Below, piece by piece: positions 12,840-25,561 of a DNA stretch of 64,000 bases (its first letter is position 1; every line of letters starts with the position of its first letter). Under the pieces are notes generated by a model that saw only the letters and a program-made list of their open reading frames with translations, was not told where the DNA came from and did no database searches. The translations under genes were made by a program, and so were the position numbers. The stretch lies in assembly GCA_014898415.1 (NCBI GenBank), contig RCTD01000002.1, positions 1,240,001-1,304,000 on the forward strand, in the 5' to 3' direction. The stretch comes from Stromatinia cepivora (lineage: Eukaryota; Ascomycota; Leotiomycetes; Helotiales; Sclerotiniaceae).

Positions 12840-15374
12840 ATGAAGGTCTCCTCAGCCTCTCTGGCGGCTTTGCTTGCCTACACCGCCAATGCCTCATACA
12901 CCAATTCCACTCCACTGTACAAAGATCCAAATGCAAGTGTGGATGACAGAGTTTCAGATTTACTCTCTCGAATGACGATTCAAGATAAAACTGCACAATT
13001 GATTCAGGGCGATATTTCGAATTGGCGTAATATGACCGATGGCAGGTTTAATGCAAGCGGCTTAGCATGGAATATGGCTACTCGAGCTGGTCAATTCTAC
13101 GTCGGTTATCCAGTTGCGCAACAGCTGATTGCGGATGGAATCAGACAAGCACAAGATTATCTTCTACATAATACCACATTAGGAATACCAGCTTTGGTTC
13201 AAAGTGAAGGTATTCACGGTTTCTTGATTGAAGATGCAACTATCTTCAATTCGCCAATTGGACACGCTTGCTCCTGGAATCCGGATCTAATTCAAAAGAT
13301 GGGAGCAGCTATTGCACAGGAGTCATTGGCGCTTGGTGTTAACCAAATATTTGGGCCTTTGGGCGACTTGGCCCGTGAATTGAGATACGGTAGAGTTGAA
13401 GAGACTTTTGGTGAGGATGGGTATTTGGCAGGCGAGATGGGATATGCTTATGTCAAAGGTACGTCAAACAAGGTGCCCATTTATGAATCTGATTCTAATT
13501 TAACCAGGTCTCCAAGCTGGAAATGTCAGCTCGACAGTCAAACATTTTGCAGCGTATGGAACTCCTGAACAAGGGTTGAACACTGGCCCACAACATGGTG
13601 GAGAGAGAGAACTTCGAACTACCTATCTGCCATCATATAAGCGCATAATCATGGATGCTGATGCATGGTCTATTATGTCGGCTTACCATTCATATGATGG
13701 CGTCGCGCTCGTAGCCAATCATCACATTCTCACGGAAATTCTCAGAGAAGAATGGGGCTACAAATACTGGGTGTCTAGCGATGCCGGTGCTACAGATCGT
13801 CTCTGCGATGCCTTCAAGATGTGTCGATCCAAAGGTAACGGGCTACCTATCGATTCAGAAGCAGTAACCATGTTTGTAAGTGATATTTAAACATATCTGA
13901 TCGAAAAATTTGCTAACTACACCAGACACTTCCTGCAGGAAACGACGTCGAGATGGGTGGCGGCTCCTTTAACTTCGAGAAAATTCCACAACTTGTGGAA
14001 TCTGGAGTCTTAGATATTGATATTGTAGACACTGCTGTATCGCGTCTTCTTCGTGCCAAGTTCACCCAGGGTCTTTTCGAAAACCCTTATCTTGCAGCGC
14101 CAGCTAACCAAACCGCATCTCTGATCCATACTCCAGAAAACATTGCTCTGGCTCGAGAATTGGACGCCGAATCGATTGTTCTGTTGGAAAATGGAAAAGG
14201 TGTCCTCCCTCTTTCAAAGACGGCGAATGTGGCTGTGATTGGACCTATGGCGCATGGATTCATGAACGTGAGTTTTGCAAAAAGAGATTGTAATATACGC
14301 ATCTAACATTTTCTAGTATGGTGACTACGTCGTCAATGGAAGTATGTACCGTGGAGTAACTCCTTTGGATGGTATACAAGCTGCTAGTTCAGGAAGTAAG
14401 ATTTTGTTCTCTGAACAAAAAATCATGCACGTGGCTAACATTTTCTAGCTATTACTTATGCCCAAGGTTGCGAGCGCTGGTCAAACGATCAATCCGGATT
14501 TGACGAAGCTATTTCCGCCGCTCAAGCTGCCGACGTCGCTGTTGTCGTTGTTGGGACATGGTCAAGAGACCAAAATCAACTTTGGCAAGGGCTCAATGCC
14601 ACGACCGGAGAGCATGTTGATGTGGCTTCCTTGAACCTTGTTGGCGCCATGCCCCATCTGGTCAAAGCTATCATCGATACCGGAAAGCCTACCGTGGTCG
14701 TCTTCTCCTCCGGTAAACCCATCACTGAAGCATGGATTTCCAGAAACGCATCTGCATTAGTCCAACAATTTTACCCCTCTGAACAAGGAGGGAATGCACT
14801 CGCCGATGTCCTCTTCGGTGACGTCAACCCAAGCGGTAAGTTATCCGTTGGCTTCCCCTACGACGTAGGCACCACCCCAATCTACTACGACTACCTGAAC
14901 TCCGGACGACCAATTGATGCAGGTGAAGAGTTCCCTAACGGCACCCTGTCCTTTGGCCACCAATACGTCCTTAATTCCCCCGTGCCCCTCTACGAGTTCG
15001 GCTATGGAAAATCTTACTCCACATTCGAATATTCGAACGTCACTCTTTCGGCCAGAAATGTTAGCGCTACTGATACCATTACTGCTACTGTAGCAGTCAC
15101 CAATAACTCTACACGTGACGGCTCGGAAGTTGTACAGCTCTATATCCAAGACGTGATCAGCAGCGTTGTTGTTCCAAATATTCAACTCAAGGGTTTCCAG
15201 AAGGTGGCGATTAAAGCAGGCAAAACGGAAACGGTAAATATTGATTTGAAGGTGGAGGATGTTGGTTTGTGGGATATTAGGATGAAGTATGTGGTTGAGC
15301 CGGGAGATTTTGTGGTCCATATTGGAAGTTCGAGTGCGGATTTCAGGACGAGTGCTACTTTTACTGTGGTTTAG
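12840..15374 (+). CDS. Secreted GH3 beta-glucosidase/beta-xylosidase
   Basis: Retaining GH3 hydrolase that releases terminal beta-linked glucose or xylose from oligosaccharides. Five exons: 12840-13458, 13508-13875, 13926-14267, 14317-14395, 14449-15374; introns of 49, 50, 49 and 53 bp; 777 aa. Signal peptide about residues 1-18 (MKVSSASLAALLAYTANA). The domain order is the GH3 barrel, including a STVKHFAAYG motif (about 215-224) and the nucleophile Asp298 in YWVSSDAGA; the alpha/beta sandwich (PTVVVFSSGKP region); then a fibronectin-III-like domain at about 620-777 with the usual YVVEPGDFVVHIGSSS end. Ser-Asp-Ala follows the nucleophile where many beta-glucosidases have Ser-Asp-Trp, so substrate preference may differ. 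Pairing with the alpha-xylosidase suggests xyloglucan oligosaccharides. Confidence 0.94.
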
Positions 15375-16754
15375 AAATTGTAATCTTTTGTTTTTAGATC
15401 ATATATCATAAATTGGAGCGTAGGAGATATCAACTTATGTTCCTTTTATTATTATGACGTTTGTCATCCATCCCACGCAGATTTTGGTGCTTGAGTACTG
15501 GATAGCTCAGATTCAGCGTAAGTATGATCATATATTTCATGTACTAAAGTTCTTTTCAATTCCACAACCATAATTTGATTTAACCTATTTCCATCTCATC
15601 CAAAAATCTCAAATTCCCAAACCTTCATTCAGCGATAGACTGATTCCTTCAAGCGATATCATCCCGTCACATCAGTTGAGCTACGTCTAATAAGTACGAT
15701 ACATACGTCATACAATTTCAATCCCAATCCCAATCGCAATTCCAAATAAACCTATATTTCATCTCATCTCAAATTCTCCACCCACATCACAAAGGATCTA
15801 TGACGAAATCTATGACGAAATCTATAAATAGATACTCGGGTAATTTATAAGCTTAAAGATTGAAGATCGAAGGATTGGGACACGAGAGGAATAGTGTGGG
15901 ATTCGTACATTACAGAGTACAGAGTACGACGATATTCCATCATGTGAAAATCTAAGCTTAACGGTTAATCTCGACGTCCTTTCACCGTATTGGGAAGGAG
16001 CTAAATCCTTTTATATGGCTATAGTAAGGTTAAGTGGTGGATGCTAGGGTGTAAGATCTGATCTCCTTTTAGGTATGACATTTCTTCTTTCGTTCTTTCG
16101 TTCTTTCGTTCTTTCGTTCTTTCGTTCTTTCGTTCTATAGATTTGGTACTATGAGGACGAGATGAAAGAAAGATACTACAATATAACTTTAGAAATACAA
16201 TTTAGCATTAAAAAACTCACATTATTTTCGATAGTGTGGCTTGGAGGGCTTGGGAAATGTTTTAAGTAATATCTTATAGGTTATTTTGAGATTTTTAATG
16301 AAGTGGTACTGAAGGTCGAAGGATCAATAAGGCTGTACTTGACATCTGACAAATTTAGTCCGGGAATCTTAAGATAATCTATGATTTGGAATCTGAATCC
16401 TTGGAGCTCAAAGTAATCTTACGAATATAAGGTAAGTGGGAAAGGTGGGGGAAACGGAGTATGATGCTTGAATAAATGGGAAAAATACGAATGATAGTAG
16501 GATTTACAGATTTTGCGTGAAGAAGCACATAGATGGAAGACGGAGATGACTGAAAGTCTTTGATGATTAAGATACTATGGAAAAAGTGCAAATCTCAAGT
16601 CCCCGAAATTTACCGTGGCTGTGGGCGTAATGCCAACGAAAATATGAAGGTAAATAGGTAATACATCGTCTCGAATGTACGAACATCGCTACTCGTATGT
16701 AATTTTTGCTCTTCCGCATCTTTCAGCATATCCCTTTCCTCCCCTCTTTCCCCC
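15375..16754. other. Intergenic spacer between two convergent genes
   Basis: No gene seen. The GH3 and GH5 genes converge here, so the stretch holds both 3' ends. It contains an 8-bp tandem repeat (next entry), a near-duplicate TATGACGAAATC pair at about 15800, and C/T-rich sequence. The 80-codon and 70-codon frames on the - strand look random. Confidence 0.5.
16091..16136 (+). repeat. Octanucleotide microsatellite (CGTTCTTT)n
   Basis: Nearly six perfect copies of CGTTCTTT in a row, preceded by a related CTTCTTT. Likely polymorphic between strains. Confidence 0.9.
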
Positions 16755-18072
16755 CTAATAACCATTACAAGCCCCACTCCCCGCCACACTATCCAAATCC
16801 TTCGGAATAATGCCCGCCTGCACCGCATCCAAATAACTCCATCGATAATCATTCAACTGAGCTTTCCACGTCCAGAAAATCCATCCTAATGCATGATTTT
16901 CATATCCCATGACTTGTGCCTCGAACCATTTTTTATAGAATGCACCTTGGGTGGATGTGGACCAGTCTCCCGTATCTTGAACGTCGTCTGGAGGGGAAAT
17001 TGAAAATTCGCCTACGATTGTTGGGCCGCCCGTGCTGGAAATGGGATCGTATGTGCAGGAGGATTGGAGGTAGGCATCCTGGGAGACGGAGACGGTGGAC
17101 CATTTCAGGTAGCGGTGCTCGTCGTCTGGCAGGGAAGTTGGTTAGAAAAGGATATGATAATGTGGTAATACAAAATGAACAAGGAAACTTACAAGCCAAG
17201 AAAACACCATCACCAAACCCGGAATTCGGGTCGCCAGAACCCCATCCTTGATCCATAGCCTGAACGTGCAAGTAATTATTTGCCGTAACACCCGCCGCGG
17301 CCTCCGCATCCCGAATCGCCTTGTAAGCCGCAGGGTAATAAGCTGAAATCATCCCCGCAGCCTGCCCAGCATTTTGGACTGGTTCATTCACAATGCCAAT
17401 CATGCCAACATTTCTGAGAGCATTATTTTGGTGAATATTGGTCGCGAGCCAAGAAACAAACTGTTCTGCACGAGCATATTGGTAATCAACGTAGAAACCT
17501 GGAGTTGGCGCATTTTGTCCAGTGTCAGCGTTATATGCAACTTGTGCTGCGGGCGCTCCATGCATATCAATGATGATGTAGAATCCAGCATTAGCAGCTG
17601 CGTCGCAGATACGCTCGAGGTATTGTAGACCTCCTTGAGGAAAGTGTTCACTATCGGAGTAAACCAAACTTTCCATCATCCAATATCCGACTGGGATTCT
17701 AATTGTGTTGATACCGAAACTTGCCATTTGTGCAATATCATTAGCATTAATCCAAGTCCGCCAATGATTTTGGAACGCGGAGTTAGCTTGCTCTTGTCCC
17801 AAGCCAAGTACGCAATCGAATTCGGATGCGTATGCTCCACAGCCCATAGCCGACCATGCGTCTTCAGCGATCCATGGTTCAAAGACGAAGAGAGATCCAA
17901 GATTTACACCTCGAATCTTGCCGGATGCTGGAGTCCAGCGACGGGATGTTGAATTTTTTGCTTGCGGGTTGAAGAGAGAAACACCCTCTTCTGAAAGGAG
18001 ATCTTTATCACCTGGCAGCCATGCACTGACTGTGCTGGCCAGAAAGGCAGTGAGGAGTGTTGAGATGTACAT
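16755..18072 (-). CDS. Secreted GH5 beta-glucanase (endo-beta-1,6- or exo-beta-1,3-glucanase)
   Basis: Cleaves beta-glucan, fungal or plant wall. Two exons: 18072-17193 and 17125-16755 around a 67-bp intron; 416 aa. The start at 18072 (MYISTLLTAFLASTVSA) gives a clean signal peptide of about 17 residues; an upstream in-frame ATG at 18108 would spoil it. Family marks: KIRGVNLGSLFVFEPWI (52-68), FGINTIRIPVGYW (119-131), IIIDMHGAP (166-174), acid/base Glu230 in IGIVNEPV and nucleophile Glu333 in IVGEFSISPP. The FVFEPWI start fits the fungal endo-beta-1,6-glucanase branch (GH5_15-like) slightly better than exo-1,3-glucanases, but the subfamily is not settled by eye. It converges on the GH3 gene. 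Confidence 0.92.
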
Positions 18073-20477
18073 AGTGCGCTGATAAATTGAAGATACTATC
18101 GAGAACACAGGGTTGAAGCAGTGTCAACGAAGGTAAGAAGTATGGAGGGAGTAAATAAACCTCGGTCCTAGATTAACTATCATAAAACAAGGAGACCGTA
18201 TAGAAACTGCGCAAAAGAGTGGACAGATGAAAAAGAGGCCCGCGGCCGAATGTAAGTAATCGTCACGAAGGGCTTGGGATGATAGAGAACAAACTCAGGT
18301 GAGTGCAAGATGCATCTTATAAGGTATTTTGTGAGTGATGAGATAGAAGGATATGTTCCTTTCGGCATACTACCTGCCTCAAATGATTATTCCATTACTT
18401 GATGAACGTCAGGTTTTCTCACTATGATAGTCATCATGAAAAATTACAAGATCGATCAGAGGATACAAAAACGCTTGTCGTTGTGTCCCTCCCGTCTTAC
18501 TAGAAAGTTGGTTCGTGGTAGTGTAGCATTGAGGTTACACGAGATTTTCCCAAACACATCTGGAAATAAAAGTTGTTAAGAAATGAAGGAGGCAAATATG
18601 ACAGACATGGGTGACTTTATTTCTAGCTTTTTTTGACCTTAATCTCGGCCAGAAAGAAATCCTTCACGTTGTATTATTAAAATTTTCAAATTGAAACTGC
18701 TACCAAGAATGTCTAAAGAGTTTGAACTACTATTTTGAACTTTGAATTCGAGGTTTTCGATTTGAAGTTACATCCAGCCATACAGGGCAAATGTTCCTTC
18801 AACTCGTGCCCATGAAACGCACGCTCTGGTCAGGGGTAAGGTTGATATAAACAGCAAGCTGGTTGGATAACACTTGAACCCATTATTTGCATTGCAGTAT
18901 TTGTCAATTTGCCCCAAAATTTGACCAAACCGTAGCCGCTTGCGCGACGACGATCATGTCTGATGCTCCCCATACAAGAAGATTGAGTGACTAGATAGTG
19001 GTGGATATCGAAAGATTAGGAGTTCTTTCTCTAAAGAGATAGGAAGGTGTCGTGAGGATTTATGACTAACCAGACGGGCGTGCTGACACCTAGAAAAACC
19101 AGAATCCTTCTAATTTCGTTTGGTACAGCATGTTTCAATTTCACCAGACTACGGATTCGACCTAGGGCATACCTTTTGACACATGCAAAATCTTTAAACG
19201 GCGTCTTTTCTGGGAAGCCCTTGGCCGCACTTCCTTTTCCTTGATTTCTTTCTCTGCCTCTTCTGGAAGGAGTCAATCTGGGGAGGAATGCCGATCATCA
19301 TAGAAGCCACAGGGAAGTCGCTCCTTCCTTGGAGAGCTGCACTTCCTAACACTTGGCTCGACAGGAGAGAGCTCCAATCAAGCTATATTTGCATCTAGAG
19401 GATACTGTTGCACCTGGAGATGATGTCGAAAAAATGTAGCCACGGCAAAATCAAATGATATCGAAGCATGTGTTCAGGCTGGATTCAAACAATCCTCAAG
19501 GAATAATAACTGCACATGAGAGCTTCCAGGGTGAAAGCATATCTTCTGGCGTGCGATGAGGTTTTAAAGAAGACCTTCCTCATCAAAGTTAGCATTATCT
19601 GGTCGCAATTCATCAAAGTGGAGAGAAACGGAATAGATAACCATGTTCGATTCAGGATGAGCCATACCACATTCCCATCGAGAATCATCCGGTCTTCCGC
19701 ATCATATTTCAAATTAACAGATGGTGACGTCAAAGGAAGGATATTGGAGGTTGAAAATGTTGCTATACGGACGTAAAAGGGGAAGTTGGTTTTGGGATGA
19801 AAAGCATGATGTGTGAATTTCCTGTGAATTTCAGGTGTCACTGAATTGGCGCCATAATATTGATTTCTAGTGTTGGTGGGCCTGTGGATCGGTTGACCGA
19901 ACCACTAAACCCTACAAGTTTAGTACCTCCGCGTCCTCATCATCACGATTAGCAACTTCATTTGATTCTTTCGCAAAGAATCATGATCACCTCACGATTG
20001 ATTTTATAAATGAATCCTTTCTGTTTGCACGATATTTGGTACCTTCCATCGTCTGGATTATTCTCAACAGCTCTACAAACGTGGGCCTAAAAATATGGGG
20101 GATTCACAGCTACTAAGGTTGAGTGCATAAATTGCGGGTAGTTAAATGAATATGTCGAGACCAGTTGCATTCTTCGTTGCAATTTCCCCGCCATTTTCAA
20201 AGATGCATTCCAAAACCACCTTTTTTCAAAAAACGCAAACAGCTCTCGTATATTCTAAGTTGTTGGTTCCTATCTTACTCGTTTATCAATCTGTGCAACC
20301 GGCGAGGATGTTTAAAGTCAGCAATCTGCAGGAGAAGCTCGAAAGCTAGCGCTTGATGACTTAATAGAGCGTCTGACTTCAGGCTGCTAAGTATAGCTCA
20401 AGTAAGATTAATTTCTCTACGTAAATATCAGTGAACAACCTTCGTCAATTTGGGACTACTCTTACCCGTAACACATC
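18073..20477. other. 2.4-kb spacer between divergent GH5 and esterase genes
   Basis: No gene supported on either strand. It should hold the promoters of both flanking genes. The 81- to 118-codon frames at 19031-19276 and 19485-19841 have no homology I can see and are crossed by frames on the other strand. TCGTTTGG-type and AAATTTCAA-rich stretches near 18690-18760 are low complexity. Confidence 0.4.
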
Positions 20478-21492
20478 ATGGTTCATCTGAAGAATGCCAT
20501 ATATGCTTTCGCGGCTCATATCTTTCTCGACGGCCCTACAAATCCTCTAGACGACGTTGCATCTTGTGCATGCACTAAGGCCGTACCTCCTGATATTACT
20601 ATTGGGCAACCCAAAAACATATCAATCATAAGTTCGAATGTCACTCGATCCTATCTCATCGTCGTTCCACCTCTCTATACAACCCAGCGCTTGACTCCTG
20701 TCATTTTTTCTTTCCATGGAGGCAATCGTAATGCATCAGAACAACTCATTCTCGACCAACTATCATATCCAGAATTCAACAATTTCTCCATAACCATTTA
20801 TCCTCAAGGCGTGAAGGTAAGATCTTTCTCCTCAAGAATGAGTACTAAATTGACAATATTAGGGAAAGTGGGAAGGTGATCCTGGAAACACAGCAAACGA
20901 CACCCAGCTTGTCAGCGACATAATCGACAGCCTCAGCGCGACCTACTGTATAGACTCCAAACGCATCTGGGCTACTGGTAAATCTGATGGAGGGGGTTTC
21001 TGTAATACCCTAGCCTGTCATCCAATCCTCTCCACCAAAATCGCTGCATTTGCACCCGTTTCCGGTGCGTTCTATATCGATACTCAACCCTGCCATCCAC
21101 ATAAAGTCACGATACCCTGTTCCCAGGGGCGTCCTAAAATCCCTATACTTGAGTTCCATGGCGGCAACGACTCGACAATTCATTATGAAGGACAAGCTAA
21201 TCGATCCGGTGAATGTATACCAAGTATTCCGCATTGGGTACGTGAGTGGGCTTTGAGGGACAAATTGGGTTTGGAAAATGTTACGACTGTTTTGACAAAT
21301 GATACGGTTATATACAATTATGGAAAAGGAGATGAGGAGGGCTTGGTACAACATGTTTTTGATATGAATCTGGGACACGATTGGCCGAGTACGGTATTAA
21401 ATGATGATTTGATTGGACATGGAGAGGGTCCGGCAAGTTTTAATGCCACGCCGATTATTTTGGGATGGTTTCAGAAACATGTTTTACCGTAG
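20478..21492 (+). CDS. CE1-type esterase (feruloyl esterase/PHB depolymerase-like), probably secreted
   Basis: Alpha/beta hydrolase that likely removes ferulate or other acyl groups from plant wall polysaccharide. Two exons: 20478-20816 and 20863-21492, 46-bp intron ending TTAG; 322 aa. The N terminus (MVHLKNAIYAFAAHIF) is a weak signal peptide followed by a Cys-rich mature start (CACTKAVPPDITIGQ). Motifs: oxyanion strand TPVIFSFHGG (about 74-83), TIYPQGV, nucleophile Ser154 in ATGKSDGGGFC, and FHGGNDSTIHYEG carrying the catalytic Asp; a GHDWPS near the C end supplies the His. This is the fungal FaeC/FaeD-like layout. Catalytic substrate is inferred. Confidence 0.88.
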
Positions 21493-23380
21493 TTGATTAA
21501 GATAGACTTTACTGTTTATTATCAGGGATTATGTATTCGAGTGCATGAAAGGACGACGGCGCGTTTTCTAACAATACGTATTTGTGGGTTCATTGAGATT
21601 CCGATCTGATTGAGATAAAAATATCCCTTCTCAAGCTCTCCACTTTTATTTCTCCGAGTCTTTAGTTCTTCATGCTTTCATACTTCACATAACACTCTCG
21701 AATACCCAATAAACTGGAACAAATATATTAAAACCCTCTCTGTGCCATATCCCTGTTTGCATCTATCGCGTCATTGTACCCTCCATAATTGTCAAACCCT
21801 TCCCCGATTTTCATAAACGTCCGAGAAACGTTGTTATCAGAAACCAGAAGCATCTTACATCCATTCGGAAGAAAAAAAAAAGAGTTTGAAGAAGTCAATC
21901 TGCCTTCGTTTTTATGTTCGTGATTTGGAAATTGTATGTGAAAAGTTCGGAGGTACCAGATCGAAGACGAAAGCAAAGCGGAAGAGGGAGATGACAGGGC
22001 AATGTGAGACGTGGTAAAGTTTCCAAATAAAAAAAAGAGAAAGGGGAGGAGATAACAGGCGAATCATTAGATCTGGGAAATCAAAGTGAATCACGCAATC
22101 CGCTTCATCGGCCCCGATGTGATGTTGCAAATGTAGCCGTGTATGTGATGGAAAGAGATGTGCGAGTAAATGTAGGGATGGATTGGCAACGGCACATTTA
22201 TATGATCATGTGAAATTTCTTGGGACTTAGATGTTGGTAATTTTGTCATTAATTTATGATAATAGATTGGGAATATGAGTTTATAAGTGTTCTGTGTGTG
22301 TTGGTACCTCTCTTTTCGTTAACAGCGTAGAAGCCTAAGAATCTTGACATCACCAACGTTTTTTGCACATGTAGTATTTAACGTTATGTTGAAATTTTTT
22401 GTCAGATATCACGTCTTTAAAATTTCAATGAAAAGTTGTCGCTCATCTATGACCCATAATGCATTGACGCCGTATCAATGGTTCCCATGAAGGGGCTTAA
22501 GCGAAATATGTGCGTTGCTGCTTTCCTCATTCGCACCCGATTTATAAGACTACATCTGCGAGATGAGAGTAAAATCCATGATTATATAACGTCATTATGA
22601 CAATAAAAGTCAAACGTTAATATTATCGTCTGGATCTTAGCCCCACTCGCCATCGTACTCGCCATCATCATCGAAATGCGACATGGATCGATATCTATGT
22701 ATCAAGAGGTTTAAAATCGGAATAGTGATATATGTGTTGAGTGGGAGCTCGAGAATCAAATACCGAGGATAAAGTGCTACAATAATCTGAAGTCCATAAA
22801 GTATAAATCTTGATTTGAAGTTGGTGAGCTTCTGATTTCTGTGCTTCAAAAAGGCGGTGTCGAAAGGAAGTCGCAGATTTGGGGCTATTTCGTAGATTTA
22901 TCATATAAAAGACGTCAAGGAAGTTTTGGCGTTCGTCTTGATGATTCTAGGAAAGAGCCGCTTGTAATTCGACTTGACATTTTGGAGTGGTGATGATTAG
23001 TACGTAATGAAATTCATTGGTGATATGGACGTTCCAATTAACATTGTAAGATAAAGTTCCTATACAAACAGGAAATCAACATCATTTTCATTAAGTACCT
23101 TCAGCCGCTACACTTCCATTAGCTATGACCCCAAGATCCAGGTTACCTTCTCATAGATTAAATCCGGCTTGCACTTTCAGAGCTTTTAGATTAGATATCT
23201 CATAGCTTTCAATGGGGGGACCCAAAGTTCCTTGATGCAATATTGGCGCTTTTAGAATAACTTTTTATGTTCCATGTGATTGCTCTTGCGAAGCACTGGT
23301 CATGTTGACTATGATTGTTGTCTTTGAGGAGAGGAGAGAATCTATTAGAGTGTTGGATTTCCACGAAGAGAAGGCTAAGA
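21493..23380. other. Gene-poor spacer
   Basis: 1.9 kb with no gene I can support. Open frames of 69-82 codons on the - strand (21728-21976, 21912-22130, 22637-22904) overlap each other and lack family features. A run of nine A near 21868 and AT-rich patches are the only visible structure. Confidence 0.4.
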
Positions 23381-23797
23381 TTAAATAAATACCTGAATAG
23401 TGCCAGTCAAGATAAGAAATCCATCTGCTGAGAAGTTCAAATTGACATTAACTGGTTTGATAGTCATTGGAGATATGATCTCCGAAAGAACAACTTCCTT
23501 AGGCACCGTTTCAATCATTCCCTGCATCAAAAGAACACACGGGTTCAAAAAGTCGTCATCTTGGAAATAAAGCCGGGGGCCACTTCTGGGATCCGGATGC
23601 ATGTTCGCCATGAGGTCAATGAGGATGTGTTCAAGCTCTGAAGTTTGAGCATTAGGATAGAAGAGAGACGCATCGACTTTGGCGTTGAGTCCAAGTAACG
23701 ATAATTGATCATGATGCCAGACCGAATCAGAGTTTGCATTAACTCCGGGACTTTGCTGGGGAAGAAATAGCGGGATAAGAATGAAATCGTAAGACAT
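23381..23797 (-). pseudogene. Truncated heme peroxidase (C-terminal part only)
   Basis: Open frame of 138 codons. Residues from about 16 on match the C-terminal third of fungal secreted heme peroxidases: NANSDSVWHHDQL, then FLNPCVLLMQGMIETVPKEV, EIISPMTIKPVNVNLNF and FLILTGTIQ, equivalent to the conserved Cys, RM-TVP and VKP segments. The first 14 codons (MSYDFILIPLFLPQ) look like the end of an intron (TTCTTCCCCAG before CAAAGTCCC). The heme-binding domain with its distal and proximal histidines is not found upstream on the - strand up to about 24360. CAG/GTATTT at the end could be a further donor. Most likely a 5'-deleted relic. The family call rests on memory of the C-terminal pattern. Confidence 0.5.
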
Positions 23798-25561
23798 ATT
23801 CAGGATTTATACTTCGGTTTGATGCTACCAAAAAAGATGACCACACAATTCTCGAGTGTCCAGAATCTTTGTACAGATAAGCTAAAGGTCAATTTTCCAA
23901 TTAGGCGAATTGCGGCCTATGTTGAAGAGTCGTTTAATATCATGTTTGATTATGGACATTCCAATTGACCGCAACAGAGATCAAGGTCAGCAAGTATTGC
24001 CACGATCATTAATAATCCATTATGACAGGTGATAGTCAAACTACTCATGTAAAACTGCTATCAAACTTTCCCAACAACAAACCGACTTGATTTGCTAGTG
24101 CAAGACATTTATGGCCGGATGCTGTATGGTGGAATTGCAGATTTCCCAGTGGACATACGAAAGGAGGAGACACTTAATTTCCGAGAGAAAGATAGAAGAA
24201 CGTGAAAATGACATGTAAATTTAGCAAACACAAGCTTTCTGAACAGGCTGACTAATCTCAAGAAGAGCAAGCAAACAGGGACAACAATTTTTGAGATTGT
24301 CCAATTTTCGGTTGAACTTGGTACCAGCGGCATTTGATTCTATTCGAAACTAACCCAAGGGACATGCATTTTATGAAGCTGAGCTAGCGCTCAACTTGCA
24401 GTGCGAACATGTCCTGTGTGAAATAATCCCCGTCTGATAGAGGGGCAGGCGTGGCGATGCGCAGCTGTGGCTATGAAATTATGGTTACTCACAGTATGGC
24501 AAGCGCCAAAGGCTTGATAACTGCCACGAGATACGGAGTATGCAATAGGGCAATAGGTGCTTGACTAGAACCGCTGTCAAATCTCTTTGTCTCTTCGCCT
24601 AACCTTATCCTTAACCTTAATTATTTGTCGCAAAAAGCCAGGGTAGCGGGCTCGGACACACATTGAGAGGGTGGGTAGTCTTGCATTAAATGGAAAAGGA
24701 ATAGTATTGTAAAGCTAACTATTAAGGAAACTATTAAGGAAACTATTTATAATGCCTTATCGGAAATAAGTTTATGTAATCAAAGAGTGACCTTATTCCT
24801 GCCTCCACAACATCTCAATGTTGGTAACCTTATTAAGTAGTTTTGCATTTCATGATCAAGATACCATAATTGCATTAAAAGCTATGGAAATTACATGGCG
24901 ATAAATCAATTCATCTATGCAAATACTTCCTAATATCGTAGCGGGCATCATTCAGAGGTTTCATCGTCTCTCAGTGTACAAAGTGCACGATAAAAATGAT
25001 GGTTGATGCAAAAATATATTTTCTTAATGTTATCTCTTTGGTGATTTACAAGGAAGTTCCACAGTAATTGTCCTGAGATCCTGACTACGTGTTCGTACGG
25101 GCCCATTAGTGGCCCCTCAACGGAGAGAACGTGTTAAGTTAACGCGTCTTTCCCCTCTTCATTTTTGCATATGCAGACTCTTGCAGGAAGCCAGCCACTA
25201 TGAAAATTTTAATCAGCCCCATGTGAAATCAATCACCAGACTAAAAGCCATTTATTGATGGAAAGAAGTCGGTGAAGACGTGGTTGTTATAATACAATTC
25301 ACCTACCTATAAGGCAAGGCTAATGAGAAGCGGGTTCATCTTGGCTTTTTGAAGCAAGATTGTTTATATCCATACATGAACGCTGCCTGTTTCATCTCTT
25401 TTTTTTTGTTTCCTGGGTGGTGTCATAGTTCCGATTGAATAGATTCTCTCACCATCCTCTTACGCCCAAACCAGTGCTGGATAAATTGCGAAGGTTTTCC
25501 ATTTTTTCCATCCGATGAAGGAAGTCTTTCCATCAAATATTGCACGTTGTACTTCACCAAT
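23798..25561. other. Spacer without recognisable genes
   Basis: 1.76 kb. Short frames only. Features visible are a triple AACTATTAAGGA-like repeat at 24716-24745 and mixed GC patches. No peroxidase core domain was found here although the C-terminal relic lies next to it. Confidence 0.4.

Noticed and set aside
14841..15320. 159-codon - frame
   Set aside because: Antisense shadow of the last GH3 exon, which has clear homology on +.
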